A DNA stretch of 64,000 nucleotides from Novosphingobium sp. 32-60-15. Its GTDB lineage: Bacteria; Pseudomonadota; Alphaproteobacteria; Sphingomonadales; Sphingomonadaceae. The stretch is taken from positions 248,001-312,000 of the forward strand of contig NZ_NCEN01000004.1 of the NCBI RefSeq assembly GCF_002280675.1. Reading direction: 5' to 3'. The notes beneath the pieces are model-generated. The model worked only from the letters and a program-made list of their open reading frames with translations. It made no database searches and was not told the DNA's origin. Below are positions 10,926 to 19,418 of this stretch, one piece after another (the stretch's first letter is position 1; every line of letters begins with the position of its first letter). Made by a program: the position numbers and the translations under genes.

Positions 10926-11837
10926 ATGGCTTCTCGCGCGAAATCGGGCGGTTCTGTCCCGTTTAAATCCTCGGCAGATCTGTTTGCGTCGATACCAGCA
11001 TGGCTGGACATGCCAGAACCGCGAGGGTTCCGGCCCAAGCGAAAGCTGCGCACAGTATGGATTTCCGACCTCCATCTGGGCACCCGGGGCTGCAATGCTA
11101 CCTTGCTGCTGGACTTCCTGGCGTCGATTGAGTGTGAGACGCTCTATCTGGTCGGCGATATTGTGGATGGCTGGCGTTTGAGCAAGGGCTGGTACTGGCC
11201 CGATGCACACAACGAGGTGATCCGCCGCATCCTGAAGATGGCGCACCGCGGCACGCGGGTGGTGCTGATCGCGGGCAACCATGACGAGATGTTGCGCCCT
11301 TATGCAGGGATGGAATTTGGCGGCGTGGAACTGGCACTTGAGGCCATCCACGAAACGGCGGACGGACGGCGCTTGCTGGTGACTCATGGCGACGGCTTTG
11401 ACGGCGTGGTGCTTTATGCCCGCTGGTTGGCCTTTGCAGGGGACAAAGCCTATTCGCTGCTGCTGCACGCGAACGGGTGGTTCAATGCGGTGCGGCGGCA
11501 GTTCAAGATGCCGTACTGGTCGCTTTCGGCTTATCTGAAGAAGCGGGTGAAGAACGCGGTCCAGTTTGTCTGCGACTTTGAAGAAGCTGTGGCCCATGCC
11601 GCGCGCGACATGGGCGTGGACGGAGTGGTCTGCGGGCACATCCACTGCGCCGAAATCCGCCAGATCGGCGACGTGACCTATTATAACGACGGCGATTGGG
11701 TGGAAAGCTGCACCGCTCTGGTCGAAGAGCGCGATGGCGCAATGTCGATCATCGACTGGGCCGAAGAGACGCGCCGTGCGGCGGCGGTGAAGGCTGCGCT
11801 GGCGCCCATTCCTGCACTTGAGGAGGAATTGGCATGA
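10926..11837 (+). CDS. plcP: PlcP-type phospholipase C (metallophosphoesterase)
   Basis: 303 residues from ATG 10926, with AAAGG 8 bases upstream. It has the calcineurin-type metal motifs in order: DLHLG (Asp48, His50), GDIVDGW (Asp78), GNHDE (118-121), VTHGDGFD and GHIHCAEI. Annotation pipelines usually call this family UDP-2,3-diacylglucosamine diphosphatase-like. The Sinorhizobium meliloti member SMc00171 is PlcP, which splits phosphatidylcholine and other phospholipids to diacylglycerol when phosphate is scarce. The glycosyltransferase overlapping it by 4 bp and the candidate PHO box upstream support the PlcP reading. No signal peptide is evident, so it should act at the inner face of the membrane. 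An LpxH-like role is less likely. Confidence 0.82.
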   Translation: MASRAKSGGSVPFKSSADLFASIPAWLDMPEPRGFRPKRKLRTVWISDLHLGTRGCNATLLLDFLASIECETLYLVGDIVDGWRLSKGWYWPDAHNEVIRRILKMAHRGTRVVLIAGNHDEMLRPYAGMEFGGVELALEAIHETADGRRLLVTHGDGFDGVVLYARWLAFAGDKAYSLLLHANGWFNAVRRQFKMPYWSLSAYLKKRVKNAVQFVCDFEEAVAHAARDMGVDGVVCGHIHCAEIRQIGDVTYYNDGDWVESCTALVEERDGAMSIIDWAEETRRAAAVKAALAPIPALEEELA

Positions 11838-12898
11838 GGATCGCGATCTGCACGGACGCCTGGCATCCGCAAGTCAACGGAGTGGTCCGTACTCTGGCTG
11901 CTACAGTCGAGCGCTTGAGCGCGCGCGGGCATGAGGTTGAATTGATCACGCCGGGGCAATTCCGCACAATGCCCCTGCCCGGCTATAGCGAAATCCGGTT
12001 GGCGATGGCTCCACGTTTTGGCACGCGCCGCACTTTGGCCGACTTTGCGCCCGATGTGGTGCATATCTCGACCGAAGGTCCTATTGGCTGGAGCGCGCGG
12101 AGTTGGTGCAAGGCCAATGGCGTACCGTTTACCAGCGCATTTCACACGCGCTTTCCCGACTATGCCGCCGCGCGCACGGGTTTGAACGCGGACATGTTTT
12201 GGCCTGTCATGCGCCGCTTCCATGCGCCAAGCCGTGCGGTTTTGGTATCAACCCCGACACTGGCAGGCGAATTGGCAGCGCAAGGCATTGGCCAGACACG
12301 TATCTGGACCCGGGGCATTGACCGCACGTTGTTCCGTCCGGGTCACGCCATCCTGCCCGCACTAGCCGGGATCGCAAGGCCTGTGTTGCTGAGCGTCGGC
12401 CGGGTGGCGATTGAAAAGAACCTGACAGCGTTTCTGGACGCCGATGTCGAAGGCACGAAAGTTGTCGTCGGTGACGGTCCGGACCTGATCCGCCTGAAGG
12501 CGCGCTATCCTGATGTGCGCTTTTTGGGCGCGCTGCATGGCGAGGCGTTGGCGCAGGCCTATTGCTCAGCTGATGTGTTCGTATTCCCCAGCCGCACGGA
12601 TACTTTCGGATTGGTGATGATCGAAGCGCTGGCTTGTGGTGTGCCTGTAGCGGGCTACCCTGTGGCAGGGCCACTCGATATTGTCGGAGCCGGTGGCTAC
12701 GGGCCTGGCGCAGATTTGCCGATGAAGATTGGTGCGCTTGACGAGGATTTGAGCGTGGCCATCCAGAAGGCACTGCGCTGCGATAAATTGGGCGCTGCGG
12801 TGCATGGCGCTTCGTTCAACTGGGACCGCGCGACAGATCAATTCATTGATGCGGTTAGCGAAGTTGCAAAGCCGGTGAGGCAATTGCAGGTCGCCTGA
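11834..12898 (+). CDS. agt: Glycosyltransferase for phosphate-free glycolipids (Agt-like)
   Basis: 354 residues, GT-B fold of family GT4. The N-terminus CTDAWHPQVNGVVRTL is typical of diacylglycerol glycosyltransferases such as Agrobacterium Atu2297 and of related mannosyltransferases; the nucleotide-sugar site is FPSRTDTFGLVMIEALACG (the E-x7-E region). The start codon overlaps the plcP stop (ATGA). In many marine and soil alphaproteobacteria this pair turns phospholipid-derived diacylglycerol into glucosyl- or glucuronosyl-diacylglycerol during phosphate limitation. The sugar used here cannot be read from sequence. A strong terminator follows. Confidence 0.82.
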   Translation: MRIAICTDAWHPQVNGVVRTLAATVERLSARGHEVELITPGQFRTMPLPGYSEIRLAMAPRFGTRRTLADFAPDVVHISTEGPIGWSARSWCKANGVPFTSAFHTRFPDYAAARTGLNADMFWPVMRRFHAPSRAVLVSTPTLAGELAAQGIGQTRIWTRGIDRTLFRPGHAILPALAGIARPVLLSVGRVAIEKNLTAFLDADVEGTKVVVGDGPDLIRLKARYPDVRFLGALHGEALAQAYCSADVFVFPSRTDTFGLVMIEALACGVPVAGYPVAGPLDIVGAGGYGPGADLPMKIGALDEDLSVAIQKALRCDKLGAAVHGASFNWDRATDQFIDAVSEVAKPVRQLQVA

Positions 12899-12923
12899 GA
12901 ATCATTGTTAAGAGGGAGAAAGG

Positions 12924-12954
12924 CCCGGCAAGCGATTGAGCTTGCCGGGTTTTT
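12924..12954 (+). terminator. Intrinsic terminator of plcP-agt
   Basis: A perfect 9-bp GC-rich stem (12924-12932 with 12941-12949, 8-base loop) is followed by five T. It ends the plcP-agt transcript just before the convergent end of katE. Confidence 0.9.
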
Positions 12955-12956
12955 AG

Positions 12957-15119
12957 TTACGCCAAGTCGCGGACTTTGGGTTCGCGTGCCCAGTGGCGGA
13001 CCGGGCCAACGGTGAGGAGTTGGTCATTGGGGACCACACCTTCGTCTGGAAGCACACCCGCCTTGTCGAGGATCACTTGTGTGCCTTTGCAATGGGCGAT
13101 GGTTTTGCAATGGCCATAGGCATCCATGAACCACTGAACCGCCGCGCCTTGGGTGGCCAGTTTGGCTGCGGCGTCTGGCATCAGAACAGAAGCGACGGCA
13201 TCAAACAGGACCGAAGGCGAGCCTTCCAGTTTGCCGTGGGCTTTTAGCGTGCCCCCTTTGACCGGAATACCGCCGACTTTGGGGGCGACAAGGAAGACCG
13301 TGCCGCCTTCGGCTTCGATACCTTTTGTCAATTCATCAATGGTCGCCTTATCCGAACCATCTGCAAAGAGAATACCGACTTTCCGGCCTTCAAATGTCTT
13401 CATGGCTTGCTTCTGGATCGACAAGGCATCGGATAGTGGAAGCTTGACCGCCTTGCGGGCGGCAGGTGCAGCCTTGGGCAAGTCCATGGCCAGACCATCG
13501 GCCACACGCGCAGCCAGATCTTCATCCACATTGCGCAGGCGTGAAAGCACGCGCAGCCGAACGTGTTCGAGGCTTACTTTCGAGAGTTCGAACACCAGTG
13601 CAGAGGCGATGTGTGCCTGTTCATTGGCGGTCTGCGAGAGGTAGAACATCGTCGCCTGGCTGTAATGATCGGCGAAAAGTTCGGCGCGGACGCGGACCTT
13701 TTCGGTGGGATCATTGCGTTCGGCGTTCTCGGCAAAGCTGGTGAAACCGGTGGCAGGTGCTGCGCGCGGGCCTGCGTCCTCGCCTGCTTCATCAAGGCTG
13801 TTGGGTTCGTAATTGGCGCGACCTGTCGGCACGAGCGTTTGCATCATCCCATCGCGCTGCATGTTATGGAAAGGACACTTGGGGGCGTTGATGGGTATCT
13901 GGTGGAAGTTGGTGGTTCCAAGACGCGATTTTTGCGTATCGAGGTACGAGAACAAGCGCCCTTGGAGCAGCGGGTCATTGCTGAAATCGATGCCCGGAAT
14001 GACGTTTGTCGGCAGGAACGCTACCTGTTCTGTTTCAGCAAAGAAATTGTCGACATTGCGGTTGAGCGTCATCCGCCCGACGATATCGACGGGGATGACT
14101 TCTTCAGGGATGAGCTTGGTCGCGTCGAGCACATCGTAAGGCTGCTGGGTGGCCCATTCTTCGTCGAACACCTGAACGCCCAGATCCCATGCGGGGAAGT
14201 TTCCGCTATCAATGGATTCGAACAAATCGCGGCGGTGAAAATCCTGATCGGCTCCGGCGATTTTGACAGCTTCGTCCCAGACCAGCGATTCAAGGCCGAG
14301 CACTGGCTTCCAATGGAATTTGACGAACTTGCCCTCGCCCGCATCATTGACGAAGCGGAAGGTGTGAACGCCAAAGCCTTCGATGTTGCGCAGCGTCCGT
14401 GGGATCGCGCGGTCAGACATGGCCCACATGATCATGTGCATGGCTTCGGGCATAAGGCCGATGAAATCCCAGAACGTATCATGCGCGCTGGCAGCCTGCG
14501 GATAGCCCCGGTCAGCCTCCATTTTGACAGCGTGGACGAGATCGGGAAACTTCATCGCATCCTGGATGAAAAACACCGGGATGTTGTTGCCGACCAGGTC
14601 CCAATTTCCCGCTTCGGTGTAAAATTTGACGGCAAAACCGCGAACATCCCGAGGGGTGTCGACCGAGCCAGAGCCGCCTGCAACGGTGGAAAAGCGCACG
14701 AACACGGGGCAAGTTGCGCCCACTTTTTGCAGGATCGCGGCTTTGGTGAGGCCGGGGATTGCCTTGGTGCATTCAAACACACCATGCGCGCCCGATCCGC
14801 GCGCGTGCACGATGCGTTCAGGGATACGTTCGTGATCGAAGTGGAATATCTTTTCACGCAGTACAAAATCTTCGAGCAGCGTTGGCCCGCGCGCGCCTGC
14901 CTTCAAGCTGTTTTGATTATCGGCAATGTGGTGACCGAAGTTGTCAGTGAGCACGGAATGGGCTTTGCCGGTATCTAGCGTGGTATTCTGATGGGTTTCG
15001 CCACCTGCACCTTCATCTGTCTTATAAGAAGCTGCGCCCTGTCCCGGCTGATGATCGTGAAGCGCGTTGTCGAGTGTGGGTGACGAATCGGCGGTTGATG
15101 ATTGAGCGTCGGGTTTCAT
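12957..15119 (-). CDS. katE: Large-subunit catalase (HPII type)
   Basis: 720 residues from ATG 15119, with GGAGA 5 bases upstream. It is a large-subunit haem catalase that breaks down hydrogen peroxide. The core has the distal His region ([19 protein letters not shown]), the Asn region with [15 protein letters not shown], and the proximal haem Tyr block ([15 protein letters not shown]). The C-terminal 150 residues form the extra flavodoxin/DJ-1-like domain ([17 protein letters not shown]) found only in large catalases. It has an EcfG-type general-stress promoter 50 bp upstream of the start (see next entry). Confidence 0.96.
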   Translation of the reverse strand: MKPDAQSSTADSSPTLDNALHDHQPGQGAASYKTDEGAGGETHQNTTLDTGKAHSVLTDNFGHHIADNQNSLKAGARGPTLLEDFVLREKIFHFDHERIPERIVHARGSGAHGVFECTKAIPGLTKAAILQKVGATCPVFVRFSTVAGGSGSVDTPRDVRGFAVKFYTEAGNWDLVGNNIPVFFIQDAMKFPDLVHAVKMEADRGYPQAASAHDTFWDFIGLMPEAMHMIMWAMSDRAIPRTLRNIEGFGVHTFRFVNDAGEGKFVKFHWKPVLGLESLVWDEAVKIAGADQDFHRRDLFESIDSGNFPAWDLGVQVFDEEWATQQPYDVLDATKLIPEEVIPVDIVGRMTLNRNVDNFFAETEQVAFLPTNVIPGIDFSNDPLLQGRLFSYLDTQKSRLGTTNFHQIPINAPKCPFHNMQRDGMMQTLVPTGRANYEPNSLDEAGEDAGPRAAPATGFTSFAENAERNDPTEKVRVRAELFADHYSQATMFYLSQTANEQAHIASALVFELSKVSLEHVRLRVLSRLRNVDEDLAARVADGLAMDLPKAAPAARKAVKLPLSDALSIQKQAMKTFEGRKVGILFADGSDKATIDELTKGIEAEGGTVFLVAPKVGGIPVKGGTLKAHGKLEGSPSVLFDAVASVLMPDAAAKLATQGAAVQWFMDAYGHCKTIAHCKGTQVILDKAGVLPDEGVVPNDQLLTVGPVRHWAREPKVRDLA

Positions 15120-15170
15120 GGAAGTCTCCGAACAAGCAGTGCGAAAGCGCAAGCAAAGGGTTGCGGCTTG

Positions 15171-15195
15171 AACGGTCAGTGCCGCGGGCGGTTCC
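15171..15195 (-). promoter_or_regulatory. EcfG-type general stress promoter of katE
   Basis: On the minus strand GGAAC (15195-15191), 16 bases, then CGTT (15174-15171) match the known alphaproteobacterial EcfG consensus GGAAC-N16/17-CGTT exactly. It lies about 50 bp before the katE start, at a suitable distance. This predicts control of katE by the PhyR-NepR-EcfG cascade, which is not in the window. Confidence 0.75.
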
Positions 15196-15293
15196 ATGGG
15201 CGGCACAATTGTGTGTTGGAAAGGTGTGGCAATAGCGGACTGATCTCGTTAGGTTTTGTCGCTCGATAAACCGTATGCCGAGGACGATTTTCT

Positions 15294-16268
15294 GTGATTG
15301 CTTGCTTTGCCGTTCTGGCAACCGCTGCCGCGCTGTCCGCGCAGGTGCCAGCGCAGGACATCACGGCAGATTCCGAGCTTCTGCCACCAGGCGTGGCCGC
15401 CGTCCTTGATGCGGCTTTGGCATCGGACGATGCGGCAGGGATCGAGGCGGTGGCGCGATTTGCGCGGCAGGCGCACCCGCAGACGATTGCCGAAATTGAC
15501 CGGCGGATTGCAAACTGGCGAAACGCGGCGGGATTTGTTGCCCTTGCATCAAACTCTCTCTCGCCCACCCCTATGACCAACGCACCAGCTTTCACGCAGG
15601 ATACGGTGGCTGACGCCGTCCCTGTGATCAGGAAATGGACAGGTGAAGGCGAGATCGGTGCGTTTACCAGTAGCGGCAATGCGCCCGGGGTCGGCTTTGT
15701 CGGAAGCGTCAAATTGCTGTTGGAAGGCCAGAACTGGCGGATCGGATCGGCGGGCCGCGTTGACTATCAAGAGATCGCAAACGTAGTGACGCGCGATCAA
15801 ACCCGTCTTTCGGCCGAACCGAATTACAAGTTCAGCCAGCGCGGCTATGTTTTCGGGCTGGGCCAGTACGAAAAGGACCGTTTTCAGGGCTTCATGTCGC
15901 GGTACAGCATGTCTGGCGGATTGGGGTATAGCCTGTTTGCGCAGGACAACGCCAAAGTGAACGTCAAGGCAGGCCCGGCCTGGCGGCGCACGACAGCGAC
16001 GACCGGAGAACAGGAGACCATCGTAGCGGGGCTGGCCTCGGTCGACGTCAATGTAAAGCTGACGCCTTCATTGCAGTTTACCCAGGATGCCAGCGCTTAT
16101 GTCGATGCTCACGGCAGCACGCTTTATACGCTGGCTGCGCTGGATACGAAGTTGCTGGGCAAGCTGAAGGCGCGCTTTTCGTATATGGTGCAGCATGAAA
16201 CCGCACCGGAAACGGGAGGCGTGGGGACCGATGCAACCAGCCGGCTGACGCTGGTCTACGGGTTTTAG
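15294..16268 (+). CDS. DUF481-family outer membrane protein
   Basis: 324 residues starting at GTG 15294, with GAGG about 10 bases upstream; no ATG is available in this frame nearby. A signal peptide covers about residues 1-21 (ending AQ-DI). Residues 22-85 are a helical Ala/Arg-rich region, and from about 115 on there are alternating strands ending in VYGF, with a C-terminal Phe as in outer-membrane beta-barrels. The barrel half is typical of DUF481, a family annotated as salt-induced outer membrane protein YdiY. The function is unknown. It is divergent from katE. Confidence 0.78.
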   Translation: MIACFAVLATAAALSAQVPAQDITADSELLPPGVAAVLDAALASDDAAGIEAVARFARQAHPQTIAEIDRRIANWRNAAGFVALASNSLSPTPMTNAPAFTQDTVADAVPVIRKWTGEGEIGAFTSSGNAPGVGFVGSVKLLLEGQNWRIGSAGRVDYQEIANVVTRDQTRLSAEPNYKFSQRGYVFGLGQYEKDRFQGFMSRYSMSGGLGYSLFAQDNAKVNVKAGPAWRRTTATTGEQETIVAGLASVDVNVKLTPSLQFTQDASAYVDAHGSTLYTLAALDTKLLGKLKARFSYMVQHETAPETGGVGTDATSRLTLVYGF

Positions 16269-16291
16269 CGCGGGGCCATACGTCCCGAGCC

Positions 16292-17110
16292 TTAGATGGC
16301 AGTGGTGCCCGGAGCGTGCTTGTTCATCAGATTGAACGAGCGTTCGTACCACTTGCTACCGGGATAATTTGCACCGAGAACGGCAGCGACCTTTTGCGCT
16401 TCGACCGGCAGGCCAAGCGAAAGGTAGCTTTCAACCAAGCGGTACAAGGCTTCAGGCGCGTGGCTGGTGGTCTGGAATTTGTCCGCAACGGTCCGGAAGC
16501 GCAATGTACCGGCAAGCCATTTGCCGCTGCGCTGGTACATCCGGCCGATTTCCATTTCCTTACCCGCAAGGTGATCATTGATCAGATCGATCTTGAGGCG
16601 GGCATCGGCGGCGTAATCCGTGTTGGGATAGCGGCGGACCAGTTCATTCATCGCGGTCAACGCTTGTTGCGTGATCTTCTGATCGCGGGTGACGTCGCTG
16701 ATCTGTTCGTAATAGCAAAGCGCGATCAAATAGTAGGCGTAAGGCGCGTCTTTGTTGCCGGGGTGGATCGACAAGAAGCGCTGCGCCGATTGCACCGACT
16801 TTGAATAATCGCGCGAGACGTAATAGCTGAACGCGCTCATCAACTGGGCGCGGCGGGCCCATGGCGAATAGGGATGTTGGCGTTCAACTTCGTCAAACAG
16901 CGCAGCGGCCTGTTTGGAATCACCACGATCAAGCCGGTCTTTGGCAGCCACATAGAGCGTATCCACGTCGCGGGCGACGTAAGCGACGTCCTTTTTGCCT
17001 TTACTACCGGCACAGCCAGCGGTCAGTCCCATAGCGACTGTGGCAGCAGCAAGGATGGCGAGGCGCAGCGGGCGGCGAAGGCCGGATTGCGTTTGAGCAG
17101 AAGACGTCAT
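16292..17110 (-). CDS. bamD: Outer membrane assembly lipoprotein BamD
   Basis: 272 residues. The N-terminus is a lipoprotein signal with lipobox LTAGC (Cys33). The rest is a series of TPR helices (YVAAKDRLDRGDSKQAAALF, HPYSPWARRAQLMSAFSYY, YRLVESYLSLGLPVEAQK), as in BamD, a subunit of the BAM machine that inserts beta-barrel proteins into the outer membrane. In many alphaproteobacteria bamD sits right before recN. Here the two are about 5.5 kb apart, with plcP-agt, katE and the DUF481 gene between. Confidence 0.93.
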   Translation of the reverse strand: MTSSAQTQSGLRRPLRLAILAAATVAMGLTAGCAGSKGKKDVAYVARDVDTLYVAAKDRLDRGDSKQAAALFDEVERQHPYSPWARRAQLMSAFSYYVSRDYSKSVQSAQRFLSIHPGNKDAPYAYYLIALCYYEQISDVTRDQKITQQALTAMNELVRRYPNTDYAADARLKIDLINDHLAGKEMEIGRMYQRSGKWLAGTLRFRTVADKFQTTSHAPEALYRLVESYLSLGLPVEAQKVAAVLGANYPGSKWYERSFNLMNKHAPGTTAI

Positions 17111-17197
17111 GGTGACCCTATAGCCAGCCGGTTCCTGAACGCCAAGTGAAGTTCACCACCCCACCACAGCTTTCGTTGTTTATCGAGGGGACGGAGA

Positions 17198-17632
17198 TCA
17201 CGCGTCGGTGAACGGCGCTTCAATCGCAATGGGATCAGCCAGCGACAGCCGGTCAAGGATTGCGGCGGTTTCATCGCGCAACAGCAGCATCAAACCGCGC
17301 AACCGGCATTCAGCTTCGGGCAGGCAATTGTTGCATGTTTCATGGGCGTTGCGGCTGGCGCAAGGAACAAGCGCGAGGCTGCCGCGTGTTAGGCGAATTA
17401 TATCACCATAGCGGATATCGACCGGTGGCAGCGCCAGTTCATACCCGCCATCGCGGCCACGGTGAGAAATCACGATTCCTTCACGCGCCATTTCAGAAAG
17501 GATGACGGTGAGGAACTTGCGCGGAATATTTTGCGTTTCGGCAATCGCATCAAGCCGAACGGCGCCTTGGCCCCAAGTACCGGCCAAGTGCTGCAATGCC
17601 CGAATTGTATAGCGCGTCTTTTGCGAAAGCAT
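17198..17632 (-). CDS. Rrf2-family transcriptional regulator with cysteine cluster
   Basis: 144 residues from ATG 17632 (MLSQKTRYTIRALQHLA, the usual Rrf2 start). The N-terminal winged helix contains IAETQNIPRKFLTVILSEM and the wing HRGRDGGYELA. Four cysteines follow in CASRNAHETCNNCLPEAEC (residues about 100-118), a pattern fit to hold an iron-sulphur cluster, as in IscR, NsrR or RsrR. The target is unknown; no isc/suf genes are in the window. The cytochrome c gene lies upstream in the same direction. Confidence 0.88.
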   Translation of the reverse strand: MLSQKTRYTIRALQHLAGTWGQGAVRLDAIAETQNIPRKFLTVILSEMAREGIVISHRGRDGGYELALPPVDIRYGDIIRLTRGSLALVPCASRNAHETCNNCLPEAECRLRGLMLLLRDETAAILDRLSLADPIAIEAPFTDA

Positions 17633-17739
17633 GGTTAAGAAATGGATGTTCGAACGCAAAAGTCAACGGGGATGGTAGAATTAACCCTTCGAATTTGGAA
17701 CGACGCACAAGTGCGTACCCCGTGGCGGGGCCCTGCGAA

Positions 17740-18114
17740 TTACCGCGCTGATTGGCCGAGAAACGCAATCAGATCAGCGCGATCTTGCGCATTGACCATG
17801 GCCGGAAAAGCCATGCGGTTGCCGGGAATGAATTTTTTCGGTGAAGCCAAATAGGCATCGAGCGTGGCTGCGTTCCACACCACGGCTTTGTCTTTCATGG
17901 CCGTAGAATACGTGAACTTAGGCATGGTGCCTGACGTACGCCCGACGATACCTTTGAGCGATGGCCCAAGCCGCGTTGCACCGGTGTTGAGATCATGACA
18001 GGCGGCGCACCGTGCGAACACTGTTTTGCCGCGCGCAGGATCGCCCGCAGGCTGCGCCGTTGCGACGCCAGAAAAAGCAAGCGCAGCGATTGCGGTCAGG
18101 GCAAAACGCGTCAT
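17740..18114 (-). CDS. Periplasmic cytochrome c (class I, c2-like)
   Basis: 124 residues from ATG 18114, with an AAAGGA ribosome site. It has a signal peptide (residues 1-20, ending ATA-Q), one haem motif CAACH, the RLGPSLKGIVGR segment typical of class I cytochromes c, and a distal Met in MAFPAM. It should be a soluble electron carrier in the periplasm. It is about 60 bp from the MarR gene, in the same direction. Confidence 0.92.
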   Translation of the reverse strand: MTRFALTAIAALAFSGVATAQPAGDPARGKTVFARCAACHDLNTGATRLGPSLKGIVGRTSGTMPKFTYSTAMKDKAVVWNAATLDAYLASPKKFIPGNRMAFPAMVNAQDRADLIAFLGQSAR

Positions 18115-18179
18115 GGCAGAAGATCCTTTGAACATAAACGATGCCGTAGGCTGGCAAGGCTTTCGCAGCCCTGAATAAG

Positions 18180-18659
18180 TCAGCCTTTTGCCGGAGCCAG
18201 CAAATAGAGCTTCATCAAAATGCGGAACAATTCGGACTTTTCCCGCGACGTGAGGCTGGATGTCACGACTTCTTCATGATGGACAATTGCGGCGCGCGAT
18301 TGGGTCAAGACATCCTTGCCTTCATCGGTGATCCACAAGCCCCCTGCTCGCCGATCAAGCTTTGATGGCTCATTGAGCAGAAAGCCGTTCTTGATCAACT
18401 GGCGCACGAATTGGTGCACGGTGGGGCGTTCGATCTGGAAGAACTTGGACAAATCCGTCTGTTTAACGCCCGGGTTCGCGTTTACCAGCCACAGGATTGC
18501 AACCTGTTTTGGCGTCACCCGGAGCGGATCGAGCTGCTTTTCAAGCCGCGTGACGAACAACGTGTTCACCGTACCGACGTGAAGCCCGAGGACGGAATCA
18601 ATACCGTCAAGATCCAGTTCTGGGACAACCGACTGCCGGGTAATCACTGCCGTGGCCAC
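18180..18659 (-). CDS. MarR-family transcriptional regulator
   Basis: 159 residues from GTG 18659, which has GGAAGG upstream; a longer frame from TTG 18701 lacks a ribosome site. The winged-helix core reads RVTPKQVAILWLVNANPGVKQ, with recognition helix IERPTVHQFVRQLIKNGFL and wing DRRAGGLWIT. MarR proteins usually repress genes for stress, efflux or aromatic catabolism and respond to small phenolic ligands. It is divergent from the DUF3237 gene, a possible target. Confidence 0.87.
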   Translation of the reverse strand: MATAVITRQSVVPELDLDGIDSVLGLHVGTVNTLFVTRLEKQLDPLRVTPKQVAILWLVNANPGVKQTDLSKFFQIERPTVHQFVRQLIKNGFLLNEPSKLDRRAGGLWITDEGKDVLTQSRAAIVHHEEVVTSSLTSREKSELFRILMKLYLLAPAKG

Positions 18660-18874
18660 ACAAGGTCCTTCCAACGCAAGGTGATCAAGTGCCCGGTTCA
18701 AGGCAAGTTTGCCAGAATTCCGGGGAATTTGATTTCGACGCCCTTAGTTAAGCCGACAATTTTGTGCAATGCGGTTTGACAACACAACAAAGCTGTACCG
18801 GATTGCCGTGAGCACATTAGCCGCGCAGTTTCCAGCCAATCTGGTTGGGTGCATCGGCATAAGGGAAATGATGG

Positions 18875-19414
18875 ATGTTTGCGAAAAGGATCGGGTCGGT
18901 TACACTATCGTTGGCCGTTGCAGTTTGCCCGGTGTTGGCAGCAGACGGTCCGGCGGCCCCTGCACCTTCGCTGACATATGCCTTTTCGGTACGCGCGACT
19001 TTGGATCCGGTCGTTGAACAAGGCGAAGTTGATAGCGGGCGGCGGCGCTTTATTCCTGTCACAGGGGGCACCGTTGACGGTCCCGCCATGTCCGGAACCG
19101 TGCTGCCGGGGGGCGGTGATTGGCAAGTCATTCTACCCGGTGGCCTGACAAGCATCGAAGCGCGCTATTTCATCAAGGCCAGCGACGGTACAGTCATTGA
19201 AGTGACCAATCCCGGCGTCCGCACGGCAGCGCCCGATGTCATCGAAAAACTGGCAAAAGGAGAGCCGGTTGATCCTTCGGCATACTACTTCCGCACCACG
19301 CCGCGTTTTGTGGTGAAGGATGGGCCACACGGGTGGATGCGACGCAAGGTATTCGTCGCGCGCGGGGTACGGAACCCGGACAACGTGGTGATCGACTTCT
19401 ATACGGTGGAATGA
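18875..19414 (+). CDS. Secreted DUF3237-domain protein
   Basis: 179 residues with a signal peptide (about 1-22, ending VLA-A). The DUF3237 block spans roughly residues 32-175, with GRRRFIPVTGGTVDGP, GGGDWQVI and YFIKASDGTVIEVTNPG. Many members sit near aromatic-degradation genes, but no activity is established. It is divergent from the MarR gene. The gene call is confident; the function is unknown. Confidence 0.78.
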   Translation: MFAKRIGSVTLSLAVAVCPVLAADGPAAPAPSLTYAFSVRATLDPVVEQGEVDSGRRRFIPVTGGTVDGPAMSGTVLPGGGDWQVILPGGLTSIEARYFIKASDGTVIEVTNPGVRTAAPDVIEKLAKGEPVDPSAYYFRTTPRFVVKDGPHGWMRRKVFVARGVRNPDNVVIDFYTVE

Positions 19415-19418
19415 ACTC

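Noticed and set aside
13563-14978. 471-codon open frame opposite katE
   Set aside because: Antisense shadow of a certain catalase gene; composition lacks any domain signature.
17719-17735. CCCCG/CGGGG hairpin as a terminator of the cytochrome c gene
   Set aside because: Short stem without a T run on the minus strand.
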